Shown: piece after piece, positions 1-7,559 of the stretch
Layout: each line of letters opens with the position of its first letter
Position numbering within the stretch: the stretch's first letter is position 1
From: Streptomyces hyderabadensis
Lineage (GTDB): Bacteria; Actinomycetota; Actinomycetes; Streptomycetales; Streptomycetaceae
NCBI RefSeq assembly: GCF_020404845.1
Contig: NZ_JAIOJZ010000057.1
Span: forward strand, 1 to 44,875
Direction of reading: 5' to 3'
DNA: 44,875 nt
Program-made: the position numbers and the translations under genes
The notes under the pieces: model-generated
Database searches by the model: none
The model's input: the letters and a program-made list of their open reading frames with translations, nothing else
Told to the model about the DNA's origin: nothing

Positions 1-7
1 AACCCCA

Positions 8-60
8 CCCCCCCCCCCAGTTTTACTTCCGCGGCGCGGCCGCCCCCCCCCCCCCGCCCC
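8..60. repeat. Two long poly-C runs at the left edge
   Basis: An 11-base C run (8-18) and a 13-base C run (43-55), the latter followed after one G by further C blocks, lie just downstream of the stop of the small minus-strand gene. The opposite strand carries the matching G runs, which could form G-quadruplex structure. Such runs are also prone to slippage and sequencing error, so their exact lengths should be treated with caution. Confidence 0.7.
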
Positions 61-83
61 CGCCGGTCTACCCACCCTGACCC

Positions 84-329
84 TCACGGGCCCTCGTCCA
101 CCGGCGGGGGCTTCCCGCCGGTGACCACCGTCCTGACCCACCGCTGCGTCAGCCGCGTCCGGGAGGCGAGCACCTCGACGGGCACGCCCCGCCGGTGCGC
201 GGCGCGCAGCGCGGCGTTGCGCCAGTGTTCGAGTCTTCTCTTGGCGGCCCTGTCCGTGACCGTCCGGTGCAGCAGCACCGCAAGTCCGAGCAGCAGCCGC
301 CCCGCCGGTCCCTCCCAGCTTCGTGCCAT
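84..329 (-). CDS. Small hypothetical protein with a helix-turn-helix-like C-terminus (81 aa)
   Basis: I do not recognise the family. The frame has G or C at most third codon positions, which supports real coding. The ATG at 329 follows a GGGGG stretch about 6 bases upstream. A GTG at 365 in the same frame would add 12 residues but has no clear ribosome site. The middle is Arg/Ala-rich, and the stretch VLASRTRLTQRWVRTVV resembles the recognition part of a helix-turn-helix (A-x-x-T-x-L-[ST]-x-x-x-V-R). A small DNA-binding role is inference only. It is transcribed away from the DUF4352-like gene. Confidence 0.45.
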   Translation of the reverse strand: MARSWEGPAGRLLLGLAVLLHRTVTDRAAKRRLEHWRNAALRAAHRRGVPVEVLASRTRLTQRWVRTVVTGGKPPPVDEGP

Positions 330-610
330 GCAGTGCCCCCAGTCCTCGCCACCACTCCCGCCCACTCAACGGTCGAAGAAGGGCGGCAGCGCCACAAGGG
401 CGTGAAACGGGCACATGGGGCACGGACCCGGCAGAGGGCGCCGTCGGCACGCGCCCTCACGGGCGGCCGCGTGGGCCCGCGGACCCGGCCGGGGCCGGAC
501 GGACGGGCCCGCACCGGCGATCATGGACACGATTTCGTCACAGGATCTCCACATGGCGGCGCACCGGGAGATGATGCACCACGCAACAGCACCATCCCCC
601 GGGGGGAACC
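330..610. other. Intergenic region between divergent genes
   Basis: This 281-bp stretch separates the small minus-strand protein from the plus-strand membrane protein and must hold both promoters. I see no convincing -35/-10 pair. The end of the region, CCCCCGGGGGG immediately before the ATG at 611, contains the ribosome site inside a small G/C palindrome. Confidence 0.4.
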
Positions 611-1291
611 ATGAGCAACAACTTCACACCGCCGCCCATGCCGTCCTACGGGCCGCCACCGGTGCCGCCGCCCCCGCCGCCGAGGAAGAACCGCACGGCG
701 GTCGTCGCCGTGGCCGCCGCGGTGGTGGCCGCGGCCGTGTCGGCTGCCGTCACCGCGGGAGTCACCGGCGACGACGAGGCGGGACCCGCGCCCACGGTCA
801 CCGTCACCGAGACGGCGTCCGCGAGCGGCGGCGAGGCCCCCGCGGCCGGGGAGGAGGCCGCGGAGGAGGCCCCCGCGGCCTCCGAGGAGACCGACGACGG
901 TGTCCACGCGCTCGACGAGACGGTCACCTACGAGTCCGACGTCGAGGTCAGCCTGTCCGGCTTCGAGCGCGCGGTGTCGAGCGAGTACGCCATGCCCGAG
1001 AAGGCCCCCTACGCCCGGTTCACGGTCAAGGTGGTGAACAGCGGCACCAAGACCCTCGACATCACGCTGCTCACCGTCAACTGCTCCTACGGCAAGGACG
1101 GTCGCAGCAGCGAGTCCGTCTTCGACTCCGAAACCGGTCTCGACGGCAGTCCGCAGACCAAGCTCCTGGCCGGCCGGTCGATCAACGTGCCCTGGGGCTG
1201 CGAACTCCCCAAGGGCGAGAAGCTGATCCAGATCGAGGTCGCCCCCGACTTCGACTCGGAGACCGCGATCTTCACCGGCCCCCTCACGTAG
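611..1291 (+). CDS. Membrane-anchored protein with a DUF4352-like extracellular domain (226 aa)
   Basis: Likely a bitopic cell-surface protein of unknown function. Residues 1-25 are proline-rich (PPVPPPPPPRK). Residues about 27-50 form one Ala/Val-rich membrane segment, and residues 51-100 are an Ala/Glu/Thr-rich acidic linker typical of wall-spanning Streptomyces proteins. The C-terminal 120 residues resemble the DUF4352 beta-sandwich (YARFTVKVVNSGTKTLDITL, then a single Cys near VNCSYG). The Pro-rich N-terminus followed by the transmembrane segment suggests the tail is cytoplasmic and the domain outside. The ATG follows GGGGG at close spacing. The stop overlaps the stop of the convergent GH74 gene by 8 bp. 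Assignment to DUF4352 is by general pattern; the molecular role is unknown. Confidence 0.8.
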   Translation: MSNNFTPPPMPSYGPPPVPPPPPPRKNRTAVVAVAAAVVAAAVSAAVTAGVTGDDEAGPAPTVTVTETASASGGEAPAAGEEAAEEAPAASEETDDGVHALDETVTYESDVEVSLSGFERAVSSEYAMPEKAPYARFTVKVVNSGTKTLDITLLTVNCSYGKDGRSSESVFDSETGLDGSPQTKLLAGRSINVPWGCELPKGEKLIQIEVAPDFDSETAIFTGPLT

Positions 1292-3956
1292 CGGTCGGGC
1301 ACGCCCGTCCGGCGACCGCGAACCCTTCCGGTTCCGCGTTGGTCCCCGACCAGCTCCCGGTGAACCCGAAGCCGACCGAGGCACCGGGGGCCACGACGGC
1401 GTTCCAGCCGACGTTGCTCGCCGTCACCACCGCGCCGGACCGGCGGTGCTCGGCGTTCCACATCTGCGTCACCTGCTGGCCGCCGGGGAACGACCAGTCG
1501 AGGGACCAGCCGTTCCAGGCCGACGTGCCGGTGTTGGTCAGCCGGACGTCCGCCTGGAAGCCGCCCGGCCACTGGTTCGTGACGGTGTACGTCACCTCGC
1601 AGGCGCCGGTGGGGCCCGGGTCGGGGCCCGGCCCCGGACCGGTGCCCCCGCCGGTGTCCGAGGTGTCGCCGTAGACGACGCCGCGGCCGTTGGTCGCCAC
1701 GTACACCCGGCCGTAGACCCGCGGGTCGCCGGTGATGGCGGCGCCGGTCCAGCCCCACTGGTGGGCGTCGTCGTTGACGCGGGTCCAGGTCGCGCCCTCG
1801 TCGGTGGAGCGGAAGATGCCGCGCACGCCGCCGATCTCCGCGCTGGTGAACAGGGTCTGGTACGACGCTCCCGGGGCTGCCTTGCCGAAGCCGACGGTGT
1901 CCGCCGCGTCGACGCCCGGCAGCCTGGTGAAGGTCTCGCCGCCGTCCGTGGAGTGCCACAGGCCGTACGGGCCGTCCGCCGCCCCGCCCGCCAGCCAGAC
2001 GTCGCCCTCCCCGCCCGGCAGCGTCTTGAAGCGGACGCTGTCCCCGGCGGGCAGCCCGGTGGCCGACGACGCGGTGAAGGTGGCGCCGCCGTCCGTACTG
2101 ACGTAGAACGTCCCGGACTTGAAGCCGTAGAAGGTCGCGGGGTCCACCCGGTCCGACTCGACGATCGCGCCCGCCGGGATGCCGGCCGACGCCCGCCACG
2201 AGGTGCCGAAGCCCGTCGTGTACTGGACGCCCGTGCCCTCCGGGCTCCACACGAAGCGGCTGCCGTCCGCGCCCGCCGCGACCGTGCCGCCGCCGCTGAC
2301 CCCCGCCGGGTCGGTGCCGCCGAACCAGTTGGCGCCGTTGTCCGTGGAGAACGCGATGTGCGGGCCGGAGTCGAGGTTGCCCGCCCGGACCACGACGTCC
2401 GGCTTCGTCTCCGCGAAGTCCAGACTCGTGGTGGAGGTGAAGTTCGGCGAGGTGTACATCATCGACGGCACCTCGGTCAGGCTGGTGTGCCGGAAGCCGC
2501 CGACGTCACCCAGCGCGCTGAGCAGCGGGGCGCCCGACGGGGGTGAGGCCAGGTCGTTGACCGCCGTCTCCTCCAGGCCGCGCACCATCGGCTCGATGGT
2601 GAAGGTGCCGCCTTCGTCGTCCCAGTCCGTCAGGTTCTCCGTGCCGTAGACCGTGGCACCCGTGCCGTACATCATCCGGTCCGAGTCGAACGGGTCGATC
2701 TCCAGCGCCTCCGTCATCCAGCCCAGCTTCGGGGTCTGCTCGGGCGGCGACGGGTTGGCGCCCCAGGTGAGCCACGGGGACGACGACACGTCCATCGTGT
2801 AGCGGTTCTCGCGGTCCGGGTACGACGTGTAGCTCCACGCCTGGGTCCAGGTCGCGCCGCTGTCCGTGGTGCGGAAGATCTGCGTGTCCGGCCACCACGA
2901 GCTGTACGCGGTCGCCATCACCGTCCCCGGATGCTGCCGGTCGACGGTCAGGCCGCTGAAGCCGTAGTAGGTGTCCGCCTCCGCCACCGGGCTGATGTCC
3001 GTCCAGGTGCCGGTCGCCGTCGCGTACCGGTAGAGGCGGCCCTTGCCGCCGTCGTACGGGCCGCCCGTGTCGCTGTACGCCAGGTACAGGTAGCCGTTCT
3101 CGGCGTCCAGCACGCCCTTGTGGGCCAGGTAGCCCGTGGGCTGGCCGGCCAGCCGCTCCCAGGTGGCGCCCGCGTCCGTGGAGCGGTAGACCGCGTTCTC
3201 CTTGTCGGCGACGCCGACGTAGACCGTCCCCGTCGGCGTGCCCGCGCCGCCGCCCGTGGACTCGTCGAAGGTGACCCAGGTGATGCCCTGGTTGTCGGAG
3301 GCGTAGCCGGAGGTGTCGCCCGGATCCTGCGCGTAGTTCCCGGGGTTCGGGAAGGCCGTCACCTCGGACCAGGTGACGCCCGCGTCGGTGGACCGCCACA
3401 GGCCGTGTCCGCTGGGCGCGCCCAGGTACAGCACGTCGTTGTCGTGCGGGTCGACGGCCAGCCGCTCGCCCATGCCGCGGCCCGGCATGTTGCCGCCCAG
3501 CTTGAACGGCAGGTCCGTCTTCTCCCAGGTCGCGCCCCGGTCGGGCGAGCGCAGCACGGCTCCGTTCGTCGGGTCCCAGTCGTTGGTGTACGTGCCGACC
3601 GCCGCGTACACCCGGTCGGGGTCGACCGGGTCGGAGGCGACACTGACCACGCCCGTGTGACCCCAGTCGTCCCAGCCGACGTGGTCGAGCAGCGGCGTCC
3701 AGGTGTGGGAGGACTCCTGCCAGCGGTAGGCCCCGCCGATGTCGGTGCGGGCGTAGGCCAGGTCCTTCTCGGCCCGGTTGAAGACGATGCCGGGGACGAA
3801 GCCGCCCCCGTCGATACGGGCGTTCTTCCAGGTGTAGCTGTCGGCGGCGACGGTCGCCCGCGACGCCGGCCCGGCGGCCAGGGCGGTCGGCGGGCTGCCC
3901 GCCAGGAGACCGGCCGCGAGGGCCAGCAGCACGGTCAGGATCCGGGTTCTTCGCAC
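1284..3956 (-). CDS. Secreted GH74 xyloglucanase/endoglucanase with C-terminal CBM2 (890 aa)
   Basis: Hydrolyses beta-1,4-glucan backbones, most often xyloglucan in this family, outside the cell. A Sec signal peptide occupies about residues 1-37. The catalytic part (about 40-760) is built of seven-blade propeller repeats with many S-T-D-x-G-x-T-W turns. The two catalytic Asp residues are visible: D72 in ARTDIGGAYRW and D484 in LSALGDVGGF, about 410 residues apart as in characterised GH74 enzymes. A Gly/Pro/Asp linker (GPGPGPDPGP) joins a CBM2 cellulose-binding module (about 789-890) with paired terminal Cys. The start is GTG, with AAGGA about 12 bases upstream. It follows GH48 on the same strand with a 138-bp gap holding a hairpin, so it may be partly uncoupled. 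No CebR box was seen directly upstream. Confidence 0.96.
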   Translation of the reverse strand: MRRTRILTVLLALAAGLLAGSPPTALAAGPASRATVAADSYTWKNARIDGGGFVPGIVFNRAEKDLAYARTDIGGAYRWQESSHTWTPLLDHVGWDDWGHTGVVSVASDPVDPDRVYAAVGTYTNDWDPTNGAVLRSPDRGATWEKTDLPFKLGGNMPGRGMGERLAVDPHDNDVLYLGAPSGHGLWRSTDAGVTWSEVTAFPNPGNYAQDPGDTSGYASDNQGITWVTFDESTGGGAGTPTGTVYVGVADKENAVYRSTDAGATWERLAGQPTGYLAHKGVLDAENGYLYLAYSDTGGPYDGGKGRLYRYATATGTWTDISPVAEADTYYGFSGLTVDRQHPGTVMATAYSSWWPDTQIFRTTDSGATWTQAWSYTSYPDRENRYTMDVSSSPWLTWGANPSPPEQTPKLGWMTEALEIDPFDSDRMMYGTGATVYGTENLTDWDDEGGTFTIEPMVRGLEETAVNDLASPPSGAPLLSALGDVGGFRHTSLTEVPSMMYTSPNFTSTTSLDFAETKPDVVVRAGNLDSGPHIAFSTDNGANWFGGTDPAGVSGGGTVAAGADGSRFVWSPEGTGVQYTTGFGTSWRASAGIPAGAIVESDRVDPATFYGFKSGTFYVSTDGGATFTASSATGLPAGDSVRFKTLPGGEGDVWLAGGAADGPYGLWHSTDGGETFTRLPGVDAADTVGFGKAAPGASYQTLFTSAEIGGVRGIFRSTDEGATWTRVNDDAHQWGWTGAAITGDPRVYGRVYVATNGRGVVYGDTSDTGGGTGPGPGPDPGPTGACEVTYTVTNQWPGGFQADVRLTNTGTSAWNGWSLDWSFPGGQQVTQMWNAEHRRSGAVVTASNVGWNAVVAPGASVGFGFTGSWSGTNAEPEGFAVAGRACPTAT

Positions 3957-4046
3957 GGTGGGGAACCGTCCTTCCGTCAGGAACAGAACACATGCGAGGA
4001 CCGGACGGCCCCGGGCCAGGTGCGGGCAGGGGCCGCCCGGTCGGTT

Positions 4047-4071
4047 GGTCCCGTCGTCCGGTGACGGGACC
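4047..4071 (-). terminator. Hairpin after the GH48 gene
   Basis: A perfect 9-bp stem (GGTCCCGTC / GACGGGACC) with a 7-base loop lies 24 bp past the GH48 stop and before GH74. It has no T-run, as usual in Streptomyces. It could end or attenuate transcription from GH48 into GH74. Confidence 0.6.
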
Positions 4072-4094
4072 GGTACGCGGAGCGCCTCGCGGGG

Positions 4095-7016
4095 CTACTC
4101 CAGGAGCTCCGCGTACGAACCCATGGCGAGGGCTATGTCCGCCTGGGCCCAGAACCGGTGGTACGTGAACGTGGGCGCGGCACCGCCCTGGAGGTAGCTC
4201 TCGATCTTCGACCAGGCCGGGTCGTCCTGGTAGAAGGAGCGGATCGAGGCGAAGGTCGACGACGCGTCGATCGTGTCGCCGTTCGGCATGGTGCCGCTCC
4301 AGCCGCTCGGGACGTAGATCCCGTCGTCGAAGCGGTTGTAGTCGGCGCGGGTCTCCGGGACGGCGATGCCGAGCGCGTCCTGGTTGTTCTCCCACATGCC
4401 GTCCAGCAGCGCCTTGGCGGTCGAGGCCGCCTCCGTGTCGCCCGAGCGGTCGGCGTAGTACGTCAGGGTCTTGGCGTACGCCGCCGCCACACCGACGTCG
4501 TTGGTGTAGTCCGCGACCGTGACGTGCAGGTCGCCGTTGTCACCCGGGGACGCGGCGTTCCAGGTGTCGGGCTGCCCCGACCACTGGAGCGTCGACGGGA
4601 TCCGGAACGTGCCGTCCGGGTTGACCGTCGTCTCCGACAGGGCCCAGTCGACCCACTTGTCCAGGACCGCCTTCGCGTCGGCGTCACCGCTCTGCTGGTA
4701 GTACTCGGCGACCCGCTCCATGGACCACGCCTGGAAGCCGAACCACTGGTTGGACGGCGGGTCGTGGTACACCGGCTTCTCGTCGTAGTACATGCCGTAG
4801 AAGGTCGGCGTCCCGGCCGGCGGCGTCGCGTAGCGGCCCTGCCAGCTGTTGGTCGCGCCGCCCGCGATGGCACCCTCGTCGGACTGCAGCCAGCGGTAGA
4901 ACTCCACCTGCCGGTCCAGGGACTTGGCCCAGTCCGACTGGCCCGTCGCCGACTTCGGCTTCAGGTCGGGGTCGGTGCTCAGCGCGTACGCGGCCAGCGG
5001 GTTCTGGTAGCCGCCGTGGGTGTGGCTGGAGCCGATGCGCCAGGCCCAGCCGGCCGAGGTGTCCACCGCGCCGCCCCAGGCGTAGTACCAGGACAGCAGG
5101 TAGTGCGAGGAGTCCTTGCCGGTACCTGCCGGGCAGGCCGACGGCCCGACGCAGTCGCCGACCTTCTTGAAGTACTTGTCGAACATGGCGTAGCGCAGGT
5201 AGTCGCCCATCTTCGCGGCCTTGTCCAGGGTCGCGGAGATCTCGTCGCTCTTGCCCTGCTCCCCGGCCCAGATGTCCGCCCAGTACGCGGCCTGCACCGC
5301 GCGCGCGTCGGCGTCCGGGGCGTTGGTGAACTTCCACTGCTTGGCGTAGGAGGCGTCACCGGTGAACAGGTCCAGGTAGCCGTTCTTACCGCCGTACTTG
5401 AAGGCGTCGCAGGTCGGCTGCGGAACCGTCTCCCACACCGACTCCTGCGCGCCGCGCTGGAAGGTGTTGATGTAGGAGGGGCCGGTGTCCGAGGGGCCCG
5501 CCTCGCACTTGCCGGGCGAGTTGCCGTAGCCGTAGGTGTTGTCGACGTCCTGGAGCCAGTGCATGCCGTACACGTCGTCCGTGCCGTACGCCGACTTCAG
5601 CTCACCGGCGATCGGGTCGGAGCCCACCGGCACGGTGCCGTCCAGCGGCGCCGGGTACTCGTCCGGCGTGTCCAGCTCGGGCGCGTAGGTCGCCGGCTTC
5701 GAGGCGTTGTAGGAGGAGTTGGTCGGCTGGTCGGCGTGGGTGGGGATCATGTACGTCTCCATGATCTCCCAGGCGTTGTTGAACCGGGTCCAGTCGCCGG
5801 TCACCTTGCCGTACATGGCCTGGAGCCACAGCAGGTAGCTGTACGCCTCCGACGTGGTCTCGTGGCCGTGGTCCGGGGCCTCGACGATGAGGGTCTCCAC
5901 CGAGTGGTACGGGATGCCCTCGGGCGAGAAGTAGCCGTTCGCCGGGTCGGTGATCTTGCCGTACAGCTCCAGGAAGCGGGCGTCGTAGTCCTTCGCCGCC
6001 GCCAGCTGGGTCACGGTGACCGCGGCCTTGCCGTACCCGGGGGCGGTCGACTCGAAGACGGCCGAGCCGCTGCCCGAGGCGTCCGCCGAGACGGTCACCT
6101 CCTGGGCGGTGTCCCAGTTCGACGGGGTGAAGGTGAGGCTCGCCCCGCCGGTCAGCGTCAGGCCGGTGTTGCCGCTCGCGCGGGCGGTCGTCACGGTCAC
6201 GTCGGCGGTCGGCTGCTCCGACAGCTTGACCTCGTACGTCCCCGACTCGCCCTGTTGGACGCCCAGTTGACCCGGCGAGGCGACCACGGTCGGTCCGGCC
6301 GCCACCGTGACGCCGACCGGGGTGGAGTCCGCGGAGGCGCCCATGCTGTCGTAGGCCTTCGCCACCAGGGAATGACTGCCCACGGTCAAACCAGAGGTCG
6401 AGTACGTGTAGGGCGAACTCGTATCGGTGCCCAGCAGCGTGGTGTCGTCGTAGAACTCCACCTTGCTGATCGTGGCACCGTCGGCGGCGGCCGCCGTGGC
6501 CGCCAGCGGCACCGCCTCGCCCTGCGAGTACACGGCGCCCGCCTCGGGGCTGGTCAGCACGGTGATCGGCGGCTGGTGCGCGCCCACGCACGAGGTGCCG
6601 TTGACCGCGAAGTCGGTCGGCGCGGCGTTGCTGCCGCTGTACGTGAACTGCCCGCCGGCGGAGACGGCGGCCCCGGCGGCGATCCGCGCGTTGTACGAGG
6701 CGTTCTTCACGGTGACGCGCTGCCCGGACTGGGACCAGGCGCCGTTCCAGCCGTTCGTGAGCTTCTGGTTGCCCGCGTAGGAGTACGTCAGCGTCCAGCC
6801 GTCGATGGCGTCCGTGCCGCGGTTGGTCAGCGTCAGCTCCGCGGTGAAGCCGGCACCCCAGTCGTTGGTCTTGTAGTCCACGCTGCACTGAAGTGCGGCC
6901 GCCTGGGCCGGAGTCGAACCTGTGCCCAGCATCGTGAGGGGAAGTGCGAGGGCCGCCAGCGCGGCGGTCCACCAGCGCCGCGCGGTGCGGCGTCTGGGTC
7001 TGTGACCTGAGTGCAT
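4095..7016 (-). CDS. Secreted GH48 reducing-end cellobiohydrolase with N-terminal CBM2 (973 aa)
   Basis: Processive exocellulase that releases cellobiose, usually one of the most abundant secreted cellulases in actinobacteria. Order of parts: signal peptide (1-39), CBM2 (about 42-143, ending in Cys), a bacterial Ig-like domain (about 150-238, KVEFYDDTTLLG), a second beta-sandwich domain (about 242-340), then the GH48 (alpha/alpha)6 domain (about 343-973). The signature PDHGHETTSEAYSY contains E390, the expected proton donor, with E379 eleven residues before it, matching the E44/E55 spacing of CelF-type enzymes. ATG start with an AAGGAGG ribosome site 10 bases upstream. A promoter and a perfect CebR operator lie directly upstream, and the GH6 partner is divergent, so cellobiose-induced derepression is expected. 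Confidence 0.97.
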   Translation of the reverse strand: MHSGHRPRRRTARRWWTAALAALALPLTMLGTGSTPAQAAALQCSVDYKTNDWGAGFTAELTLTNRGTDAIDGWTLTYSYAGNQKLTNGWNGAWSQSGQRVTVKNASYNARIAAGAAVSAGGQFTYSGSNAAPTDFAVNGTSCVGAHQPPITVLTSPEAGAVYSQGEAVPLAATAAAADGATISKVEFYDDTTLLGTDTSSPYTYSTSGLTVGSHSLVAKAYDSMGASADSTPVGVTVAAGPTVVASPGQLGVQQGESGTYEVKLSEQPTADVTVTTARASGNTGLTLTGGASLTFTPSNWDTAQEVTVSADASGSGSAVFESTAPGYGKAAVTVTQLAAAKDYDARFLELYGKITDPANGYFSPEGIPYHSVETLIVEAPDHGHETTSEAYSYLLWLQAMYGKVTGDWTRFNNAWEIMETYMIPTHADQPTNSSYNASKPATYAPELDTPDEYPAPLDGTVPVGSDPIAGELKSAYGTDDVYGMHWLQDVDNTYGYGNSPGKCEAGPSDTGPSYINTFQRGAQESVWETVPQPTCDAFKYGGKNGYLDLFTGDASYAKQWKFTNAPDADARAVQAAYWADIWAGEQGKSDEISATLDKAAKMGDYLRYAMFDKYFKKVGDCVGPSACPAGTGKDSSHYLLSWYYAWGGAVDTSAGWAWRIGSSHTHGGYQNPLAAYALSTDPDLKPKSATGQSDWAKSLDRQVEFYRWLQSDEGAIAGGATNSWQGRYATPPAGTPTFYGMYYDEKPVYHDPPSNQWFGFQAWSMERVAEYYQQSGDADAKAVLDKWVDWALSETTVNPDGTFRIPSTLQWSGQPDTWNAASPGDNGDLHVTVADYTNDVGVAAAYAKTLTYYADRSGDTEAASTAKALLDGMWENNQDALGIAVPETRADYNRFDDGIYVPSGWSGTMPNGDTIDASSTFASIRSFYQDDPAWSKIESYLQGGAAPTFTYHRFWAQADIALAMGSYAELLE

Positions 7017-7077
7017 GGTGCTGGTTCCTCCTTGCGGCTCGGAGAGGGTGGGGGAGGAGCAACAAGCCTTGAACCAG

Positions 7078-7091
7078 TGGGAGCGCTCCCA
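7078..7091. promoter_or_regulatory. CebR-type operator 1
   Basis: TGGGAGCGCTCCCA is a perfect 14-bp palindrome identical to the CebR/CelR consensus known from streptomycetes and Thermobifida, where a LacI-family repressor releases DNA on binding cello-oligosaccharides. It abuts the -10 of the GH48 promoter. The regulator gene is not in the window. Confidence 0.93.
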
Positions 7092-7119
7092 TAGTGGGGA
7101 GGGTGCCTGGCGCGGTCAA
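7091..7119 (-). promoter_or_regulatory. Probable GH48 promoter
   Basis: Reading the minus strand, TTGACC (7119-7114) is followed after 17 bases by CACTAT (7096-7091), and the CebR palindrome begins at the last base of the -10. This places the operator across the likely transcription start, a classical repression geometry. The transcription start is inferred. Confidence 0.55.
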
Positions 7120-7219
7120 GATGTGTGAACAGTCGAAAAGATTCGACAGGTCCGGCGGGGAGAAAGTCGGTAACTCCTCTGTTCTTTACCGTCACTTGGC
7201 GCTACCTTCGCTGCACCAG

Positions 7220-7233
7220 TGGGAGCGGTTCCA
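7220..7233. promoter_or_regulatory. CebR-type operator 2 (degenerate)
   Basis: TGGGAGCGGTTCCA matches the CebR palindrome at 12 of 14 positions. It lies on the GH6 side of the divergent region, just downstream of a possible -10 (TACCTT, 7203-7208). Each of the two divergent cellulase genes thus has its own operator. Confidence 0.75.
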
Positions 7234-7281
7234 CCAGTCGACGCGGCCGTCACGGCGCGTCCGAACTGCAAGGAGTCGCTC

Positions 7282-7428
7282 ATGCGCCACCCCCCGCTCC
7301 ACCTTCCGCGTTCAGGACTTTTAGCCGTTGCCGCAGTCGTGGCCGCCACCTGTCCGACGCCCCGCCGGCCGCTGCGCCGGTTCGCTCACCCCTCGGGCCG
7401 CTCCACCGTGCCCGCGGGCCGTTCCTGA
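7282..7428 (+). CDS. Possible leader ORF with a TTA codon upstream of GH6 (48 aa)
   Basis: A perfect AAGGAG ribosome site sits 7 bases before an ATG that opens a 48-codon frame ending in TGA at 7428. The product would start MRHPPLHLPRSGLLAV and has a short hydrophobic Ala/Val stretch followed by an Arg/Pro-rich tail. It resembles an export signal with nothing attached. Codon 14 is TTA (7321-7323), the rare leucine codon read by the bldA tRNA in Streptomyces. Third-position GC is lower at the start than in neighbouring genes. It could be a leader peptide, the remnant of a secreted-protein gene, or chance. No homologue is recognised. Confidence 0.3.
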   Translation: MRHPPLHLPRSGLLAVAAVVAATCPTPRRPLRRFAHPSGRSTVPAGRS

Positions 7429-7488
7429 CCGCTCACGACGGCACCCGTGTGCCGATCGGCAGCGGGCCGCGCCGACGCGGGCGCGGCC

Positions 7489-7544
7489 CCGGACGACAGC
7501 AGCACCCCCACGAAAGCCGGACGACAGCAGCACCCCCACGAAAG
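7489..7544 (+). repeat. Perfect 28-bp tandem duplication before the GH6 ribosome site
   Basis: Positions 7489-7516 and 7517-7544 are identical 28-base units beginning CCGGACGACAGCAGC and ending CACGAAAG. The second copy runs into the GH6 ribosome site (GAAGGA, 7544-7549). It lies within the probable 5' untranslated region, so the duplication lengthens the leader without touching the coding sequence. Confidence 0.95.
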
Positions 7545-7559
7545 AAGGAACCCGCACTC

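Noticed and set aside
1087..2250. Minus-strand frame overlapping GH74 and the DUF4352-like gene
   Set aside because: Arg/Gly-rich composition and overlap with two well-supported genes in other frames mark it as a shadow.
3957..4094. CebR operator upstream of GH74
   Set aside because: No AGCGCT-centred palindrome is present in this gap; only the hairpin after GH48 was found.
4158..7010. Open frame of 950 codons on the plus strand, antisense to GH48
   Set aside because: It is a typical high-GC shadow. The opposite frame encodes a complete GH48 enzyme with all motifs, and this product is Arg/Val/Gly-rich with no recognisable domain or ribosome site.
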